A DNA stretch of 64,000 nucleotides from JAWLHK01 sp041690355 [NCBI: bacterium] (GTDB taxonomy: Bacteria > J088 > JAWLBW01). The notes beneath the pieces were generated by a model. The model had not been told where the DNA came from. It saw only the letters and a list, made by a program, of their open reading frames with translations, and did not search any database. A program made the position numbers and the translations under genes. This document shows, in pieces, positions 42,892 through 51,597 of this stretch (positions are counted from its first letter, which is position 1; every line of letters begins with the position of its first letter). Where the stretch lies: the NCBI GenBank assembly GCA_041690355.1, contig JAWLHK010000009.1, positions 108,108 through 172,107 on the forward strand. Direction: 5' to 3'.

Positions 42892-43605
42892 ATGCAGGCG
42901 TTACGGAAGGATCTTTACTGGCTTCGGGGACTCGGCGGTTTCATCAATGCCTATCTCTGGCAGGGAGACACCCTTCTCGATGCGGGAGCGCCTACCCTGG
43001 CGCACGCCTTCTGGTACGAGCTGCGCCGAGGCGGGTTCGACCCGCGCAGCCTGCGCCACGCCATGGTCTCGCACTGCCATGTCGATCATGCCGGCGGCCT
43101 GCAGCATCTGCACCAGCCGCTGGCCGTTCACGGCGCGGCCGACGACCTGGCCGTTCTGCGCGGCGACCGCACGGCGCCGCGCTATCACCCGACCTTCGGT
43201 TTTCTCGTCGAAGCCGCCGAAGCGCTCATCCCCCGCGCCCGCCTGCATGGCGAGCACGTGACGCATCCGGTCGCCGAGGGAGACGAGGTCAACGGCTGGC
43301 GGATCATCGCCGCGCCCGGCCACACCCCGGGCAGCGTGCTCTGGTATCAGCCCGAGACGCGCACGGTCTTCGTCGGCGATCTGCTCATCCACCACTTCGG
43401 ATTTCTCCAGGGCCCCTCGCCGCTCTTCACCGAAGACTATGAGCAGGCGGTGGCTTCACTCAGCCGCGTGAAGGAGCTCGAGATCGAACTCGTTCTCTTC
43501 GGCCACGGACGGCCGCTCGCGGTCGACGCCGAGCGCAGACTGCACAGGCTCATCGATCGTCTGCAGACCCGCACCGGCTCGCTCGTGCTCGACACATCCG
43601 GCTGA
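42892..43605 (+). CDS. MBL-fold metallohydrolase
   Basis: A 237-residue metallo-beta-lactamase-fold protein. The core motif reads SHCHVDHAGGLQH, with IAAPGHTPGSVLW, VFVGDLLIHH and VLFGHGRPL completing the metal-binding set. The N-terminus YWLRGLGGFINAYLW is typical of the glyoxalase II-like hydrolases with a lactonase-type shape. It is divergent from mutM, with an 85-base intergenic space. The substrate is unknown. A terminator for the convergent erpA lies just beyond it. Confidence 0.85.
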   Translation: MQALRKDLYWLRGLGGFINAYLWQGDTLLDAGAPTLAHAFWYELRRGGFDPRSLRHAMVSHCHVDHAGGLQHLHQPLAVHGAADDLAVLRGDRTAPRYHPTFGFLVEAAEALIPRARLHGEHVTHPVAEGDEVNGWRIIAAPGHTPGSVLWYQPETRTVFVGDLLIHHFGFLQGPSPLFTEDYEQAVASLSRVKELEIELVLFGHGRPLAVDAERRLHRLIDRLQTRTGSLVLDTSG

Positions 43606-43612
43606 ACCGGAC

Positions 43613-43643
43613 GAAAAAAGCCGTCCCCGGGAAGGAACGGCTT
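43613..43643 (-). terminator. Intrinsic terminator of erpA
   Basis: On the minus strand AAGCCGT (43643-43637) pairs with ACGGCTT (43624-43618). TTTT then extends the tract to six T in all (43619-43614). It lies between the convergent MBL and erpA genes and points to erpA. On the plus strand there is no T-run. Confidence 0.72.
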
Positions 43644-43680
43644 ATCCGAAAAAAAGAATGGCAGAGAACCGCAGGCGGCG

Positions 43681-44058
43681 TCAGGCGCTGAACGACGTCC
43701 CGCAGCCGCAGGTCTTGCGTGCGTTCGGATTCGAGAACTTGAAGCCGCCCGTGCCGAGCTGTTCGACATAGTCGATCGTCGTCCCCTGCAGGTATGCAGA
43801 ACTGCGTTCGTCGACCACAACCTTGAGTCCGTCGAACTCAGCCAGAACGTCGCCCGAATGAATCTCATTCGAGAAATCGAGATCGTATTCGAATCCGGAG
43901 CATCCGCCCCCCTTCACGGCAACGCGCAGGGCATAGCCGTTGAGACTGGCCTTGGCCATCTCGTCTTTGACCACGGCGACCGCCTTCGGGGTCAGCACGA
44001 CGGCCTGCGGAGGGGTGGCGGGATCGACTTTGTGAAGCGTGTTCTCGGCAGCGTCCAT
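43681..44058 (-). CDS. erpA: Iron-sulfur cluster insertion protein (A-type carrier)
   Basis: A small A-type carrier, 125 residues, that delivers Fe-S clusters to apoproteins. The three ligand cysteines are present: KGGGCSGFEY and the C-terminal KTCGCGTSFSA. LVVDERSSAYLQGTTIDYVE-like sequence and GGFKFSNPNA complete the signature. ATG 44058 is favoured by GAGGAG eight bases before it; an upstream TTG is less likely. ErpA, IscA and SufA are hard to separate by sequence alone, so the name is a family-level call. Confidence 0.9.
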   Translation of the reverse strand: MDAAENTLHKVDPATPPQAVVLTPKAVAVVKDEMAKASLNGYALRVAVKGGGCSGFEYDLDFSNEIHSGDVLAEFDGLKVVVDERSSAYLQGTTIDYVEQLGTGGFKFSNPNARKTCGCGTSFSA

Positions 44059-44178
44059 GGACAACTCTCCTCGTCCCGCATCCGCGGGCTTCGTCCAATC
44101 ATTCTATCGTCTGCCGTCACGCCCCCGCAACCGGATCGGTCGTCGGTCGTCGAGCGCCGGACGCCGGAAAGGCAGGAT

Positions 44179-45540
44179 TCAGGGGAGCATCTTGGATGGA
44201 TTGAGGAGGCCGTCGGGATCGAGGGCGCGCTTGACCGCGCGCTGGGCGGCCAGCAGGGCCTCACTCTGCTCCAGCGCAAGATACGGCTTCTTGGTAAGCC
44301 CCACGCCATGCTCTCCGGTAATCGTTCCCCCCAGGCGCACCGTTTCGCTGAAAAGCCGTTCGACTGCATGCTCTACGGCTTCACGCTGGTCTTCCTGGTT
44401 GAAAAGAAAGTTCAGGTGCAGGTTGCCGTCGCCCGCGTGCCCGAAGGCCGCCGTCTCGACGCCGATCTCTTTGCCGAGGGCGCCGAAGAACGCGACCATC
44501 TCAGGGAGGCGGCTGCGGGGCACGACCGCATCTTCGGCGATCTTGAAGCGATAGGTCTCCTTGAGCGCCGGCGACAGCATGCGCCGCGCGCTCCACAGCT
44601 CGCGCCGCTGACGCTCGGTATTCGCGATGCGCACGTCCGAGGCGTCGAGGGCCATGCATTCGGCCGTCACGCGTTCCATCTCGGCCAGCAGATCGGCCTC
44701 GCGCGGGCCGTCGACCTCGACGATCAGGGCGGCGGCCGCATCGGGGGGGATGGGAACTTCGGCGCGCGGGCGCACGGCCGCCACGCTGGCCGCATCGATG
44801 TACTCAAGCGTACGGGGCACGATGCCGGCGGCGATGATGCGCGACACGGCCGCCGCCGCATGCTCGGTGGCGGGGAAAAAGGCGAGCGCCGTCGCGACGA
44901 ACGGCGGGAGGGGGAGCAGCCCGGTCGTGATCTCGGTCACGATGCCCAGGGTCCCCTCCGAACCGACCATCAGCCCGGTCATGTCGTACCCGGCCACCCC
45001 CTTCACGGTCTGCCGCCCCATGCGCACGCGCTCGCCGTTCATGAGCACGACTTCGAGACCGAGAACGTAATCGCGGGTCACGCCGTACTTGAGCGCCCGG
45101 GGCCCGCCGGCGTTCTCGGCGACATTGCCCCCCATCGTGCAGTAGGCGAGGCTGGCCGGGTCGGGGGGATAGAACAGACCGCGTTCTTCAACGGTCTGCT
45201 GATAGTCGCCCGTGATGACACCGGGCTGCAGCACGCCGATCAGGTTCGCCGGGTCGACCCGCACCGGCCCGTTCATGCGGGCAAGCGAAAGCACGATGCC
45301 GTTTTCTTCGGGCACGGCGCCGCCGCTCTGCCCGCTGCCCGCCCCGCGCGGCGTGAGGCGGATGCCGCGGGCCGCAGCCCAACGCACAACCCGCACGACG
45401 TCGTCGGCGCTCTGCGCCTCGACCACGGCGAGGGGCAGGCAAGGCGCCGCCACGCTTTCGTCGTGACTGAAGGGGATGAGCAGCTCGGGGTCGGTGATGA
45501 CCCGGAGCCCCGCCAGGTCGCGTTCAATACCGGTATTCAT
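44179..45540 (-). CDS. FAD-binding oxidase, GlcD/D-lactate dehydrogenase family
   Basis: A flavoprotein that oxidises a 2-hydroxyacid, probably D-lactate or glycolate. The FAD-binding type 4 domain (about 1-220) contains LTPRGAGSGQSGGAVPE and MGGNVAENAGGPRALKYG. The C-terminal FAD-oxidase domain has FGHAGDGNLHLNFLF, GTITGEHGVGLTKK and the final DPDGLLNPSKML. At 453 residues it is standard. No glcE or glcF partner follows, so it may act alone with quinone or an electron-transfer flavoprotein. It is divergent from ahpC. Confidence 0.9.
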   Translation of the reverse strand: MNTGIERDLAGLRVITDPELLIPFSHDESVAAPCLPLAVVEAQSADDVVRVVRWAAARGIRLTPRGAGSGQSGGAVPEENGIVLSLARMNGPVRVDPANLIGVLQPGVITGDYQQTVEERGLFYPPDPASLAYCTMGGNVAENAGGPRALKYGVTRDYVLGLEVVLMNGERVRMGRQTVKGVAGYDMTGLMVGSEGTLGIVTEITTGLLPLPPFVATALAFFPATEHAAAAVSRIIAAGIVPRTLEYIDAASVAAVRPRAEVPIPPDAAAALIVEVDGPREADLLAEMERVTAECMALDASDVRIANTERQRRELWSARRMLSPALKETYRFKIAEDAVVPRSRLPEMVAFFGALGKEIGVETAAFGHAGDGNLHLNFLFNQEDQREAVEHAVERLFSETVRLGGTITGEHGVGLTKKPYLALEQSEALLAAQRAVKRALDPDGLLNPSKMLP

Positions 45541-45667
45541 GCGTATTTAGATTGTACGACCTTGTTCCGGATTCCGCAGCCGCGCGGCACCGTTCCGTGC
45601 GCGAAGGCCTCTGCCCGGCGCCGTGAACTGGGGCGGCAGACGCGACGCAAAAAGCGATCCGAATTGC

Positions 45668-45696
45668 TTGACGGGCCGTCTGGTTGGTCTGATAAT
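45668..45696 (+). promoter_or_regulatory. sigma70 promoter of ahpC
   Basis: TTGACG (45668-45673), 17 bases, GATAAT (45691-45696): one mismatch from consensus in each box. It precedes ahpC by 97 bases and is the best sigma70 match in the window along with that of dksA. Confidence 0.8.
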
Positions 45697-45748
45697 GACT
45701 GTTTCGCCGCGCGCAGCCGGGATGGTTGTCGCGAAACTGCGCACCCGA

Positions 45749-45778
45749 TTCAAACCGGTTCAAACGTTCCCTGGGAAC
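45749..45778 (+). promoter_or_regulatory. Direct repeat and palindrome in the ahpC 5' leader
   Basis: TTCAAAC is repeated 10 bases apart (45749 and 45759). It is followed by GTTCCCTGGGAAC (45766-45778), a perfect 13-base palindrome ending just before the AAGGAG ribosome-binding site. It could be a repressor or regulator site downstream of the promoter, or an mRNA hairpin. Confidence 0.45.
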
Positions 45779-45793
45779 TCAAAAGGAGAAATC

Positions 45794-46333
45794 ATGGCAG
45801 TACAGATTGGCCAGCAGGCCCCCGACTTCAAGATGGACGCCGTCGTCGGCAAGGATTTCAAAGAAGTGAAGCTGAGCGACTACAAGGGCAAGTGGGTCGT
45901 CTTCTTCTTCTATCCGCTCGATTTCACCTTCGTGTGTCCGACCGAAATTCAGGAGTTCTCGAAGCGTTACGAGGAGTTCACCAAGATCGGCGCCGAAGTC
46001 GTCGGCTGCAGCATCGACTCGAAGTTCTCGCACCGCGCGTGGGTCGAAAACGGCCTGGGCGAGCTGCGCTACCCCCTCGCCGCCGACATTACGAAGCAGG
46101 TCAGCCGCGCCTATGACGTGCTGGACGAAGACGCCGGCGTCACCTTTCGCGGGACGTTCATCATCGACCCGAAGGGGGTCCTGCGCTATGCCCTCAAGCA
46201 CGACAACAGCATCGGCCGCTCGGTGACCGAAATCCTGCGCAGTGTGCAGGCGATCCAGTATACCGAAGCACACCCCGAACAGGTCTGCCCCGTCGAGTGG
46301 AAGCCCGGCGCCGAGACGCTCAAGCCCGCCTGA
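45794..46333 (+). CDS. ahpC: Peroxiredoxin AhpC/Prx family (typical 2-Cys)
   Basis: Reduces hydrogen peroxide, organic peroxides and peroxynitrite. The peroxidatic Cys48 lies in [12 protein letters not shown] and the resolving Cys165 in EQVCPVEW, so it is a 2-Cys enzyme. The 179-residue length fits. AAGGAG precedes the ATG by about seven bases. A sigma70 promoter lies upstream and a strong terminator downstream, so it is transcribed alone. No AhpF reductase is adjacent, so a thioredoxin-type donor is likely. Confidence 0.95.
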   Translation: MAVQIGQQAPDFKMDAVVGKDFKEVKLSDYKGKWVVFFFYPLDFTFVCPTEIQEFSKRYEEFTKIGAEVVGCSIDSKFSHRAWVENGLGELRYPLAADITKQVSRAYDVLDEDAGVTFRGTFIIDPKGVLRYALKHDNSIGRSVTEILRSVQAIQYTEAHPEQVCPVEWKPGAETLKPA

Positions 46334-46362
46334 GCGATACGCCGATCGAGACGAAAGCTGCT

Positions 46363-46388
46363 AACCCCCGCTCCTGCGGGGGTTTTTT
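46363..46388 (+). terminator. Intrinsic terminator of ahpC
   Basis: AACCCCCGC (46363-46371) pairs with GCGGGGGTT (46376-46384) around TCCT. The T-tract runs to 46388. It is the cleanest intrinsic terminator in the window. Confidence 0.93.
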
Positions 46389-46643
46389 CTTCCTGGGCAT
46401 ACTACAAGTTACGACATTTCCCTACACAAGATTATTTGCACGGATCTGGCAATCTTGTTATCGTAATGCCCACAGGGCTCAATGCCCGGAGTGGGTGGAT
46501 ACCGCGGGTGTGGAATCCGTGCACTTCGAGCAGGTCCGGCCGGGACATCCCCGAACCGGATCCGGCGCCACCGTTTGCGGCCGCGAACCGGCCGCGAACA
46601 GCGTCACCAACGCGCGTCGGCCCCGGAAAACGAGAGGAATTGC
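46389..46643 (+). other. Gap between ahpC terminator and the next gene
   Basis: With the terminator this makes a 310-base space. No convincing gene is visible. TTGCAC (46436-46441), 17 bases and TATCGT (46459-46464) form a weak sigma70-like promoter for the downstream MBL gene, giving a leader of about 170 bases. Local sequence is slightly richer in A and T than the genes around it. Confidence 0.35.
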
Positions 46644-47432
46644 ATGAGCATGCACGTCCGGGTACTAGGCGCTTACGGGAGCGCACTGCAGGAGAAACGT
46701 CCCTGCGGATTTCTTGTCGATGACACGCTGATGATCGACGGCGGCACCATCAGTTCGGCCGCCGTGAAGGTCGATCTCACGGCCATCGACCACGTGCTCA
46801 TCTCCCACGCCCACCTCGACCACATCAAGGACATCGCTTTTCTTCCCGATCTGATTTTCGGCCAGCGTAAGACCCCGGTCGCGATCTGGGGAACCGAAGA
46901 GGTGATGGGGGACATTAAAAAGCATCTGTTCAACAACCGGCTCTGGCCCGACTTCACGGTGATCCCGCCCGAAAGTCCCATGGTCTCGCTGAACGTGATT
47001 CCCCACAAGCAGCCGGTCAAAATCGGCAAGTACACCGTGACGGCGTTCCCGGTCAACCATCCGGTACCGGCCGACGGGTTTCTCATCGACAACGGCCACG
47101 AAGTGCTCATGTACTCGGGCGATACCGGCGAAACCGATGAAATCTGGGCGGCGGCCGCCGCCGAAGAACGTCTCGGCGCAGTGTTCGTCGAAACCGCCTT
47201 TCCCAACAACATGCGCGGCGTCGCCGACGTCAGCGGCCACCTCGTACCGGGCCAGCTCCCGACCGAAGTCGGCAAGCTCGGTTCACGCGCGCACCGCATC
47301 CCGGTGCACGTCTACCACATCAAGCCGCATGTCGAAGCTGAAGTGCGCAAGGAAATCGAAGCCCTGAACATGGCGAACGTGACGCCCGTGGAGCAGGACG
47401 AAGTGATTTCCGTCAGTCTCGTGCGGACCTGA
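46644..47432 (+). CDS. MBL-fold phosphodiesterase-like protein (class II cAMP PDE type)
   Basis: A 262-residue MBL-fold protein. SHAHLDHIKDIAFLPDLIF resembles the class II cyclic nucleotide phosphodiesterase motif. LMYSGDTGETDEIWAAA and a VETAFPNNM segment carry further metal-binding residues. AGAGGA before ATG 46644 fixes the start; an ATG two codons later is an alternative. It may degrade a cyclic nucleotide, but many relatives are uncharacterised. A strong terminator follows. Confidence 0.78.
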   Translation: MSMHVRVLGAYGSALQEKRPCGFLVDDTLMIDGGTISSAAVKVDLTAIDHVLISHAHLDHIKDIAFLPDLIFGQRKTPVAIWGTEEVMGDIKKHLFNNRLWPDFTVIPPESPMVSLNVIPHKQPVKIGKYTVTAFPVNHPVPADGFLIDNGHEVLMYSGDTGETDEIWAAAAAEERLGAVFVETAFPNNMRGVADVSGHLVPGQLPTEVGKLGSRAHRIPVHVYHIKPHVEAEVRKEIEALNMANVTPVEQDEVISVSLVRT

Positions 47433-47471
47433 ACGGTCCCCGTTTCGTCCGTCCCGCCCCCCGCACGCACT

Positions 47472-47504
47472 GCGCCGCCGGTCCCCCCGACGGCGCTTTT
47501 TTTT
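47472..47504 (+). terminator. Intrinsic terminator of the MBL gene
   Basis: GCGCCG (47472-47477) pairs with CGGCGC (47491-47496) with additional GC pairing inside. Eight T follow (47497-47504). It ends the transcript of the 46644 gene before the convergent hydrolase. Confidence 0.88.
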
Positions 47505-47524
47505 CAGGGTGAGCGCCCGGCCGC

Positions 47525-48559
47525 TCACGCCGCGCGGCGCAGCCAGTCGGCGATGACCGGAAACACCTCTTCACGGGCCCGGCGGCCGAAGACCAGGTCG
47601 GCGTGCCCGTAGTCGTCGCAGTGGCCGGCCTCGGCACAGAACTCCATGTACCGGCAGCGTTGCGCGTCCATCCGTTCGTAGGCGAGCCGGGCATGGGGCG
47701 CCGGCACGATGCGATCGCCCCGGCCGGCGAGCACGAGAATCGGCGTCTCGATGCGATGCAGATTATCGCGGTAGGAGAAGGCCCCGTCGGCAGAGCGGAA
47801 GTCGCCCGTGCGCAGCCAGTCGAGAAACTGGGCCAGCACGCCGGGGCACAGATGGGCCGCCGTGTTGTAGAGCGCCCCCTGCAACACGGCCGGCTCCATG
47901 TTGCGCACATTGATCTGCATGCGCACGAGCCCGCTCCCCACGGTGCCGAGCAACGGGGTCAGCAGGCGCTGCACGTGCCCGACCGGCAGCTGCGGCAGCC
48001 TGCGCACGAGCCCTTCGAGAAATGCGATGCCGGCCACCCCCTCGCTGCGCGGGAAGCAGACGGGGGCGGCCAGCGTGATGCCGCTCGCGATCCGCGACGC
48101 ATCACCGCGCAGAAGATAGGCGTAGAGCAGCATGCCCCCCATGGAATGCCCGATCCAGTGCACGCGTTCGCTCCCGGTCTGATCGCGAACCAGATCGAGG
48201 GCCGCCGGCATGTCGAGCAGGGCGTGATCGTCGAACGTCCAGTTCCACCGGCCCTGCGGAACCGTGCTGTCGCCGCACCCGCGCAGATCGACCAGCCAGC
48301 AGTCGTAACCCTGCTCGGCAAGGTACTGCGCGAGACTGGATTCACGCGTCAGATCGAAGTTGAACCGGTTGGCGCCCAGCCCGTGCACGAAGAGAAGGGG
48401 CGCGCGGCTTTGCGCTCCCCCCCGCGGGCGGTAGCGGACCACCGAGAGTTCGACGCCGTCGCTCGTGGGCGCCCGATACGCCTCGTCGGGCTCGTGCTCG
48501 ACCGCGTACATCCGGCGAAGCAGAAAGGCGTAAAATCCCAGAAGAAAAATCAACGGCAT
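47525..48559 (-). CDS. Alpha/beta hydrolase with N-terminal membrane anchor
   Basis: A 344-residue serine hydrolase. A hydrophobic N-terminus (PLIFLLGFYAFLLRR) is likely a membrane anchor. The oxyanion-side motif is LLFVHGLGANRFN, and the nucleophile elbow GHSMGG puts Ser139 at the active site. VLAGRGDRIVP supplies the Asp, and a His-rich C-terminal stretch near GHCDDYGHADL the His. It may be an esterase or lipase-like enzyme; the substrate is unknown. It is transcribed alone, convergent with the MBL gene. Confidence 0.88.
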   Translation of the reverse strand: MPLIFLLGFYAFLLRRMYAVEHEPDEAYRAPTSDGVELSVVRYRPRGGAQSRAPLLFVHGLGANRFNFDLTRESSLAQYLAEQGYDCWLVDLRGCGDSTVPQGRWNWTFDDHALLDMPAALDLVRDQTGSERVHWIGHSMGGMLLYAYLLRGDASRIASGITLAAPVCFPRSEGVAGIAFLEGLVRRLPQLPVGHVQRLLTPLLGTVGSGLVRMQINVRNMEPAVLQGALYNTAAHLCPGVLAQFLDWLRTGDFRSADGAFSYRDNLHRIETPILVLAGRGDRIVPAPHARLAYERMDAQRCRYMEFCAEAGHCDDYGHADLVFGRRAREEVFPVIADWLRRAA

Positions 48560-48707
48560 GGTCGCGGCTGCAATCTCCCCTCATACGACGGGGCTGGCCG
48601 GCGCAGAGAGATGTCCTGCTTCGAGTATAACAGCCGCGGCGTGGTCGAGGCGGGTGAGCCCTCTCAGGGCGGGCGGCCGAAGGGCTGCGCAGAAACGGCT
48701 ACGCGGG

Positions 48708-48743
48708 CTTCGCGGAAGTCTTCGTGGGAGTCTTCGCGGGAGT
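48708..48743. repeat. Three tandem 12-bp repeats
   Basis: Units CTTCGCGGAAGT, CTTCGTGGGAGT and CTTCGCGGGAGT run head to tail. They sit ten bases beyond the stop of rlmB, in the gap before the alpha/beta hydrolase gene. They could be read through as an Arg-Leu-Pro repeat if translation continued past the stop. Confidence 0.7.
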
Positions 48744-48752
48744 CGAGGAACG

Positions 48753-49493
48753 TCAGACGGAGGTGCGCTGGCGCACGGCTTCAAAGATGAGCACGGCGGC
48801 CGCCGCGCCCACGTTGAGGCTTTCGAAGCGTCCGGGCATCGGGATGGAGAGAATGGCGTCGCAGTTTTCGGCCACGAGCCGGCGCAGCCCTTTTTCTTCG
48901 CCGCCGAGCACGAGGGCGACCTTGCCGCGGAGGTCGGTTTTCCACACCGGCTGGCCGGCCATGTCGGCCCCATAGACCCAGCAGCCGGCCTTCTTGAGAT
49001 CGCCCAGGGCCCGCGCCAGGTTCACCACGCGCACGACGGGAATCCGGTCGGCCGCCCCGGCGCTGGCGCGCACGGCGGCCGGGGTGACGCGGGCGCTGCG
49101 ATCCTGGGGAATCACGACCGCGTGCGCCCCCGCCGCCGCGGCCGTGCGCAGGATCGCCCCCAGATTGCCGGCGTCGGTCACCGAGTCGAGCACGATGACG
49201 AGGGCGTCGTCGGCCACCGCGAGATCGGCGAGCACGCGGTTGAAGTCGGCGTAGGCGAACGGGGCGAACAGCGCGACCACGCCCTGGTGGTTGCCCCCGT
49301 GCGCCAGCCGGGCGAGCTCCGGCGCCCCCGCCCGGTGCACGGGAACCCCCTGCGCACGCGCCAGGCGCACGACTTCGCGGCGCTCGGCCGTTTCATCGCG
49401 CACGAAAAGCTGCAGGCAGCGGCGGCCGGCCTGCAGGGCCTCTTCAACCGGGTGAACGCCATAGACGACGTCATGTTCCGTGGGGCGTGCCAT
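48753..49493 (-). CDS. rlmB: 23S rRNA 2'-O-ribose methyltransferase, RlmB/TrmH family (SpoU)
   Basis: An alpha/beta-knot methyltransferase using S-adenosylmethionine. An N-terminal substrate-binding domain (YGVHPVEEAL) leads to the SPOUT core. Motif 1 is LDSVTDAGNLGAILRTAAAAG, motif 2 ALVLGGEEKGLRRL and motif 3 SIPMPGRFESLNVGAAAAVLIFE. The length of 246 matches RlmB. The ATG at 49493 gives the usual N-terminus. Substrate guanosine-2251 is inferred from family only. It lies in a directon after pyrF. Confidence 0.92.
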   Translation of the reverse strand: MARPTEHDVVYGVHPVEEALQAGRRCLQLFVRDETAERREVVRLARAQGVPVHRAGAPELARLAHGGNHQGVVALFAPFAYADFNRVLADLAVADDALVIVLDSVTDAGNLGAILRTAAAAGAHAVVIPQDRSARVTPAAVRASAGAADRIPVVRVVNLARALGDLKKAGCWVYGADMAGQPVWKTDLRGKVALVLGGEEKGLRRLVAENCDAILSIPMPGRFESLNVGAAAAVLIFEAVRQRTSV

Positions 49494-49516
49494 GAGCGGG
49501 AGAATCCTTGCGGCGG

Positions 49517-50257
49517 TCAGCGTTTCAGCGCGGCGGCCACGTCGGCCGCCAGGGCGTCGGCGGCGCCCGCCGGGTCGTCGGTCCGGGTCAGCGGGCGGCC
49601 GACCACCAGGTGGCTCGCGCCGGCAGTGATAGCCTCGCCGGCGGCCATCGTGCGGCGCTGATCGTCGGCCGAGGCCCCCGCCGGACGGATGCCCGGGGTG
49701 ACGAGCATGAATCCGGGACGGCACGCGGCCCGCAGCATGGCGGCCTCACGTGCCGAGCAGACGACGCCGTCAAGCCCCGACTCATCGGCAAGGCGCGCCC
49801 AGCGCGAAACCCAGACTTCGGGTTCTCCTTCGAGCCCGACGTCGCGCAGGTCGGCCGCCTCGAGGCTCGTGAGCACGGTCACGGCCACGATCTTCGGCGC
49901 GGCCCGGCCGGCTTCTGCCGCGGCGGCGCGCACGCGGCTCACGGTCTCTTCCATCATGCGCCGCCCGCCGGCCGCGTGAACGTTGAAAAGATCGACCCCC
50001 AGGCGCATGGCCTCGACGCCGGCGGCGGCGACCGTGTTGGGAATGTCGTGGAACTTCAGATCGAGAAAAATGCGGAAGCCGAGGTCACGCAGCGCGCTCA
50101 CGACGCCCGGCCCTTCGGCCACGAAGAGCTGCTTGCCCACCTTGGCCCAGCCGACCCGGCCGGCCAGCGGCTTCGCCAGCCGCAGGGCTTCGGCGGTCGA
50201 CGACACGTCGAGGGCGACCATCAGCCGCTCGCGGGCGGCCGTCATCAGCGGGCTCAC
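49517..50257 (-). CDS. pyrF: Orotidine 5'-phosphate decarboxylase
   Basis: Converts OMP to UMP, the last step of de novo pyrimidine synthesis. It is a TIM barrel with the LDLKFHDIPNTV catalytic motif (Lys-Asp), VTVLTSLEA and the phosphate-binding VVGRPLTRTDDP. At 246 residues it is normal. The start may be GTG 50257, which overlaps the stop of the upstream DUF4388 gene, or ATG 50245. It is the only pyrimidine gene in the window. Confidence 0.96.
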   Translation of the reverse strand: MSPLMTAARERLMVALDVSSTAEALRLAKPLAGRVGWAKVGKQLFVAEGPGVVSALRDLGFRIFLDLKFHDIPNTVAAAGVEAMRLGVDLFNVHAAGGRRMMEETVSRVRAAAAEAGRAAPKIVAVTVLTSLEAADLRDVGLEGEPEVWVSRWARLADESGLDGVVCSAREAAMLRAACRPGFMLVTPGIRPAGASADDQRRTMAAGEAITAGASHLVVGRPLTRTDDPAGAADALAADVAAALKR

Positions 50258-51597
50258 TTCAATTCGGCGGCTTTCTGGACCCGCGCCTGCACTTCGCGGA
50301 CCTTGAGAATCAACTGGTCGGCCTCTTCGCGGGGCAGCGCGTTCTTGGCCGTGAAGAGCTGGAAGTTGAGCAGCTCGTTCAGGCCTTCGGCGAGGATCTG
50401 ACCCGACATGAGATCGCCCAGACCGGCGATTTTGTCGAACATGCCGCCGCGGGCCATCTTGGTCTCGCGAAAGTTCTTGAGCAGCATGACCTTGTTCACG
50501 AGCCCGTCTTCGCCGATGTTGACGCGCGTGAACAGCTGCTGCAGATTGGGCGAGACCGAACCGAAAAAGGCGTTGAAGGCGTCGCGCACGTCAAAGTGCA
50601 CATCCTTCTTCCTGAGGTACTGATAAATGTAGCCGTAGATGCGGTTGTAATCGTCGACGAGTTTCTCGCTCGGGTCGCCGTTGAGCGCCGCAGACGCCGC
50701 TCCCTGGGCCGCCGTCGAGACTTCGGCGATGCCCATCTTCAGCAGCTCGTAGAAGAGCTTGAAGAGGTTGAACTCACCCACGCCGCTGTGGCGCATGATG
50801 TCGCGCACCGAATTCTTGCCGTCGATGAACTGGAGAATCTTCTCGACCGCAGGCGAAACCTTCTTCTTGGCGAGCACTTCGGCGTTCAGGCGCAGCACGA
50901 CGTCGAGGTGCGGTATCTTTTCGCGGATGAGCCCCATCTCGTCGACGCGCCGGAACCCCTCCATGAGCAGATTCTGCGTGTTGAGCGAAAAGCGCATCAG
51001 GTCTTCATCGACCAGTTCGCCCTCGATGAAGTAGAAGAACCCTTCTTTCAGATTGAAGATCGAGTAAACGATCTCTTCAACCTGGTACTTGATGGCCCAC
51101 CAGAGATCCTTCGGGGCCACGTAGTTGTTCTGGATGAGGACGGTGCCGAAGCGCACCTCGGGGGTGATCTTCTTCTCGGCCTCTTCGAGCTTCTCCTTCG
51201 TGATCTTGCCGCTGCGATAGAGAATTGCCCCGAGCCGGTCTTCCGGATCGGTGCTCGATGCGAAAACCACGTCGCCGTTCTTGAAGTAGGCGGTCTTGCT
51301 CCCCTGCTTGTGGTCGATCGTGAGCGCGCCGCTCTTCTGGCCCATGTTGATGACCGAGAGCAGATCGGCGATGCCGAACATGATGATGTCGCCGCAGAGT
51401 GCGATTTCGCCCGTCTTCTCCTTCATGCGCGGACCCGGGCCCTGGCGCACGGTCTCGACCCAGAAGAAGCGGTCGGTCTTGGGCGTGACCTTGAGCTTGC
51501 TCCCCTTCAGCAGATCGTACTTCTTCTGCATCGGACCGGGAAAGCGCAGCACGCCCCCTTCCTGAATCTCGAGGACGATCTCGTTCTTGCCCGCCAT
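50254..51597 (-). CDS. DUF4388 domain protein, copy 1
   Basis: A 447-residue cytoplasmic protein. The DUF4388 (PatA N-terminal-like) domain lies near the start, as in IADLLSVINMGQKSGALTI and YFKNGDVVFASS. Alpha-helical stretches follow, including an RSGKITKEKLEEAE-type helical repeat and a winged-helix-like region. PatA-type DUF4388 domains occur in signalling proteins of cyanobacteria and deltaproteobacteria. It overlaps the stop of copy 2 and the start of pyrF, so all are co-translated. The role is unknown. Confidence 0.85.
   Translation of the reverse strand: MAGKNEIVLEIQEGGVLRFPGPMQKKYDLLKGSKLKVTPKTDRFFWVETVRQGPGPRMKEKTGEIALCGDIIMFGIADLLSVINMGQKSGALTIDHKQGSKTAYFKNGDVVFASSTDPEDRLGAILYRSGKITKEKLEEAEKKITPEVRFGTVLIQNNYVAPKDLWWAIKYQVEEIVYSIFNLKEGFFYFIEGELVDEDLMRFSLNTQNLLMEGFRRVDEMGLIREKIPHLDVVLRLNAEVLAKKKVSPAVEKILQFIDGKNSVRDIMRHSGVGEFNLFKLFYELLKMGIAEVSTAAQGAASAALNGDPSEKLVDDYNRIYGYIYQYLRKKDVHFDVRDAFNAFFGSVSPNLQQLFTRVNIGEDGLVNKVMLLKNFRETKMARGGMFDKIAGLGDLMSGQILAEGLNELLNFQLFTAKNALPREEADQLILKVREVQARVQKAAELK

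Noticed and set aside
46436-46723. Overlapping plus-strand frames in the gap before the 46644 gene
   Set aside because: They have no ribosome-binding site or family similarity and overlap the real MBL gene in another frame.
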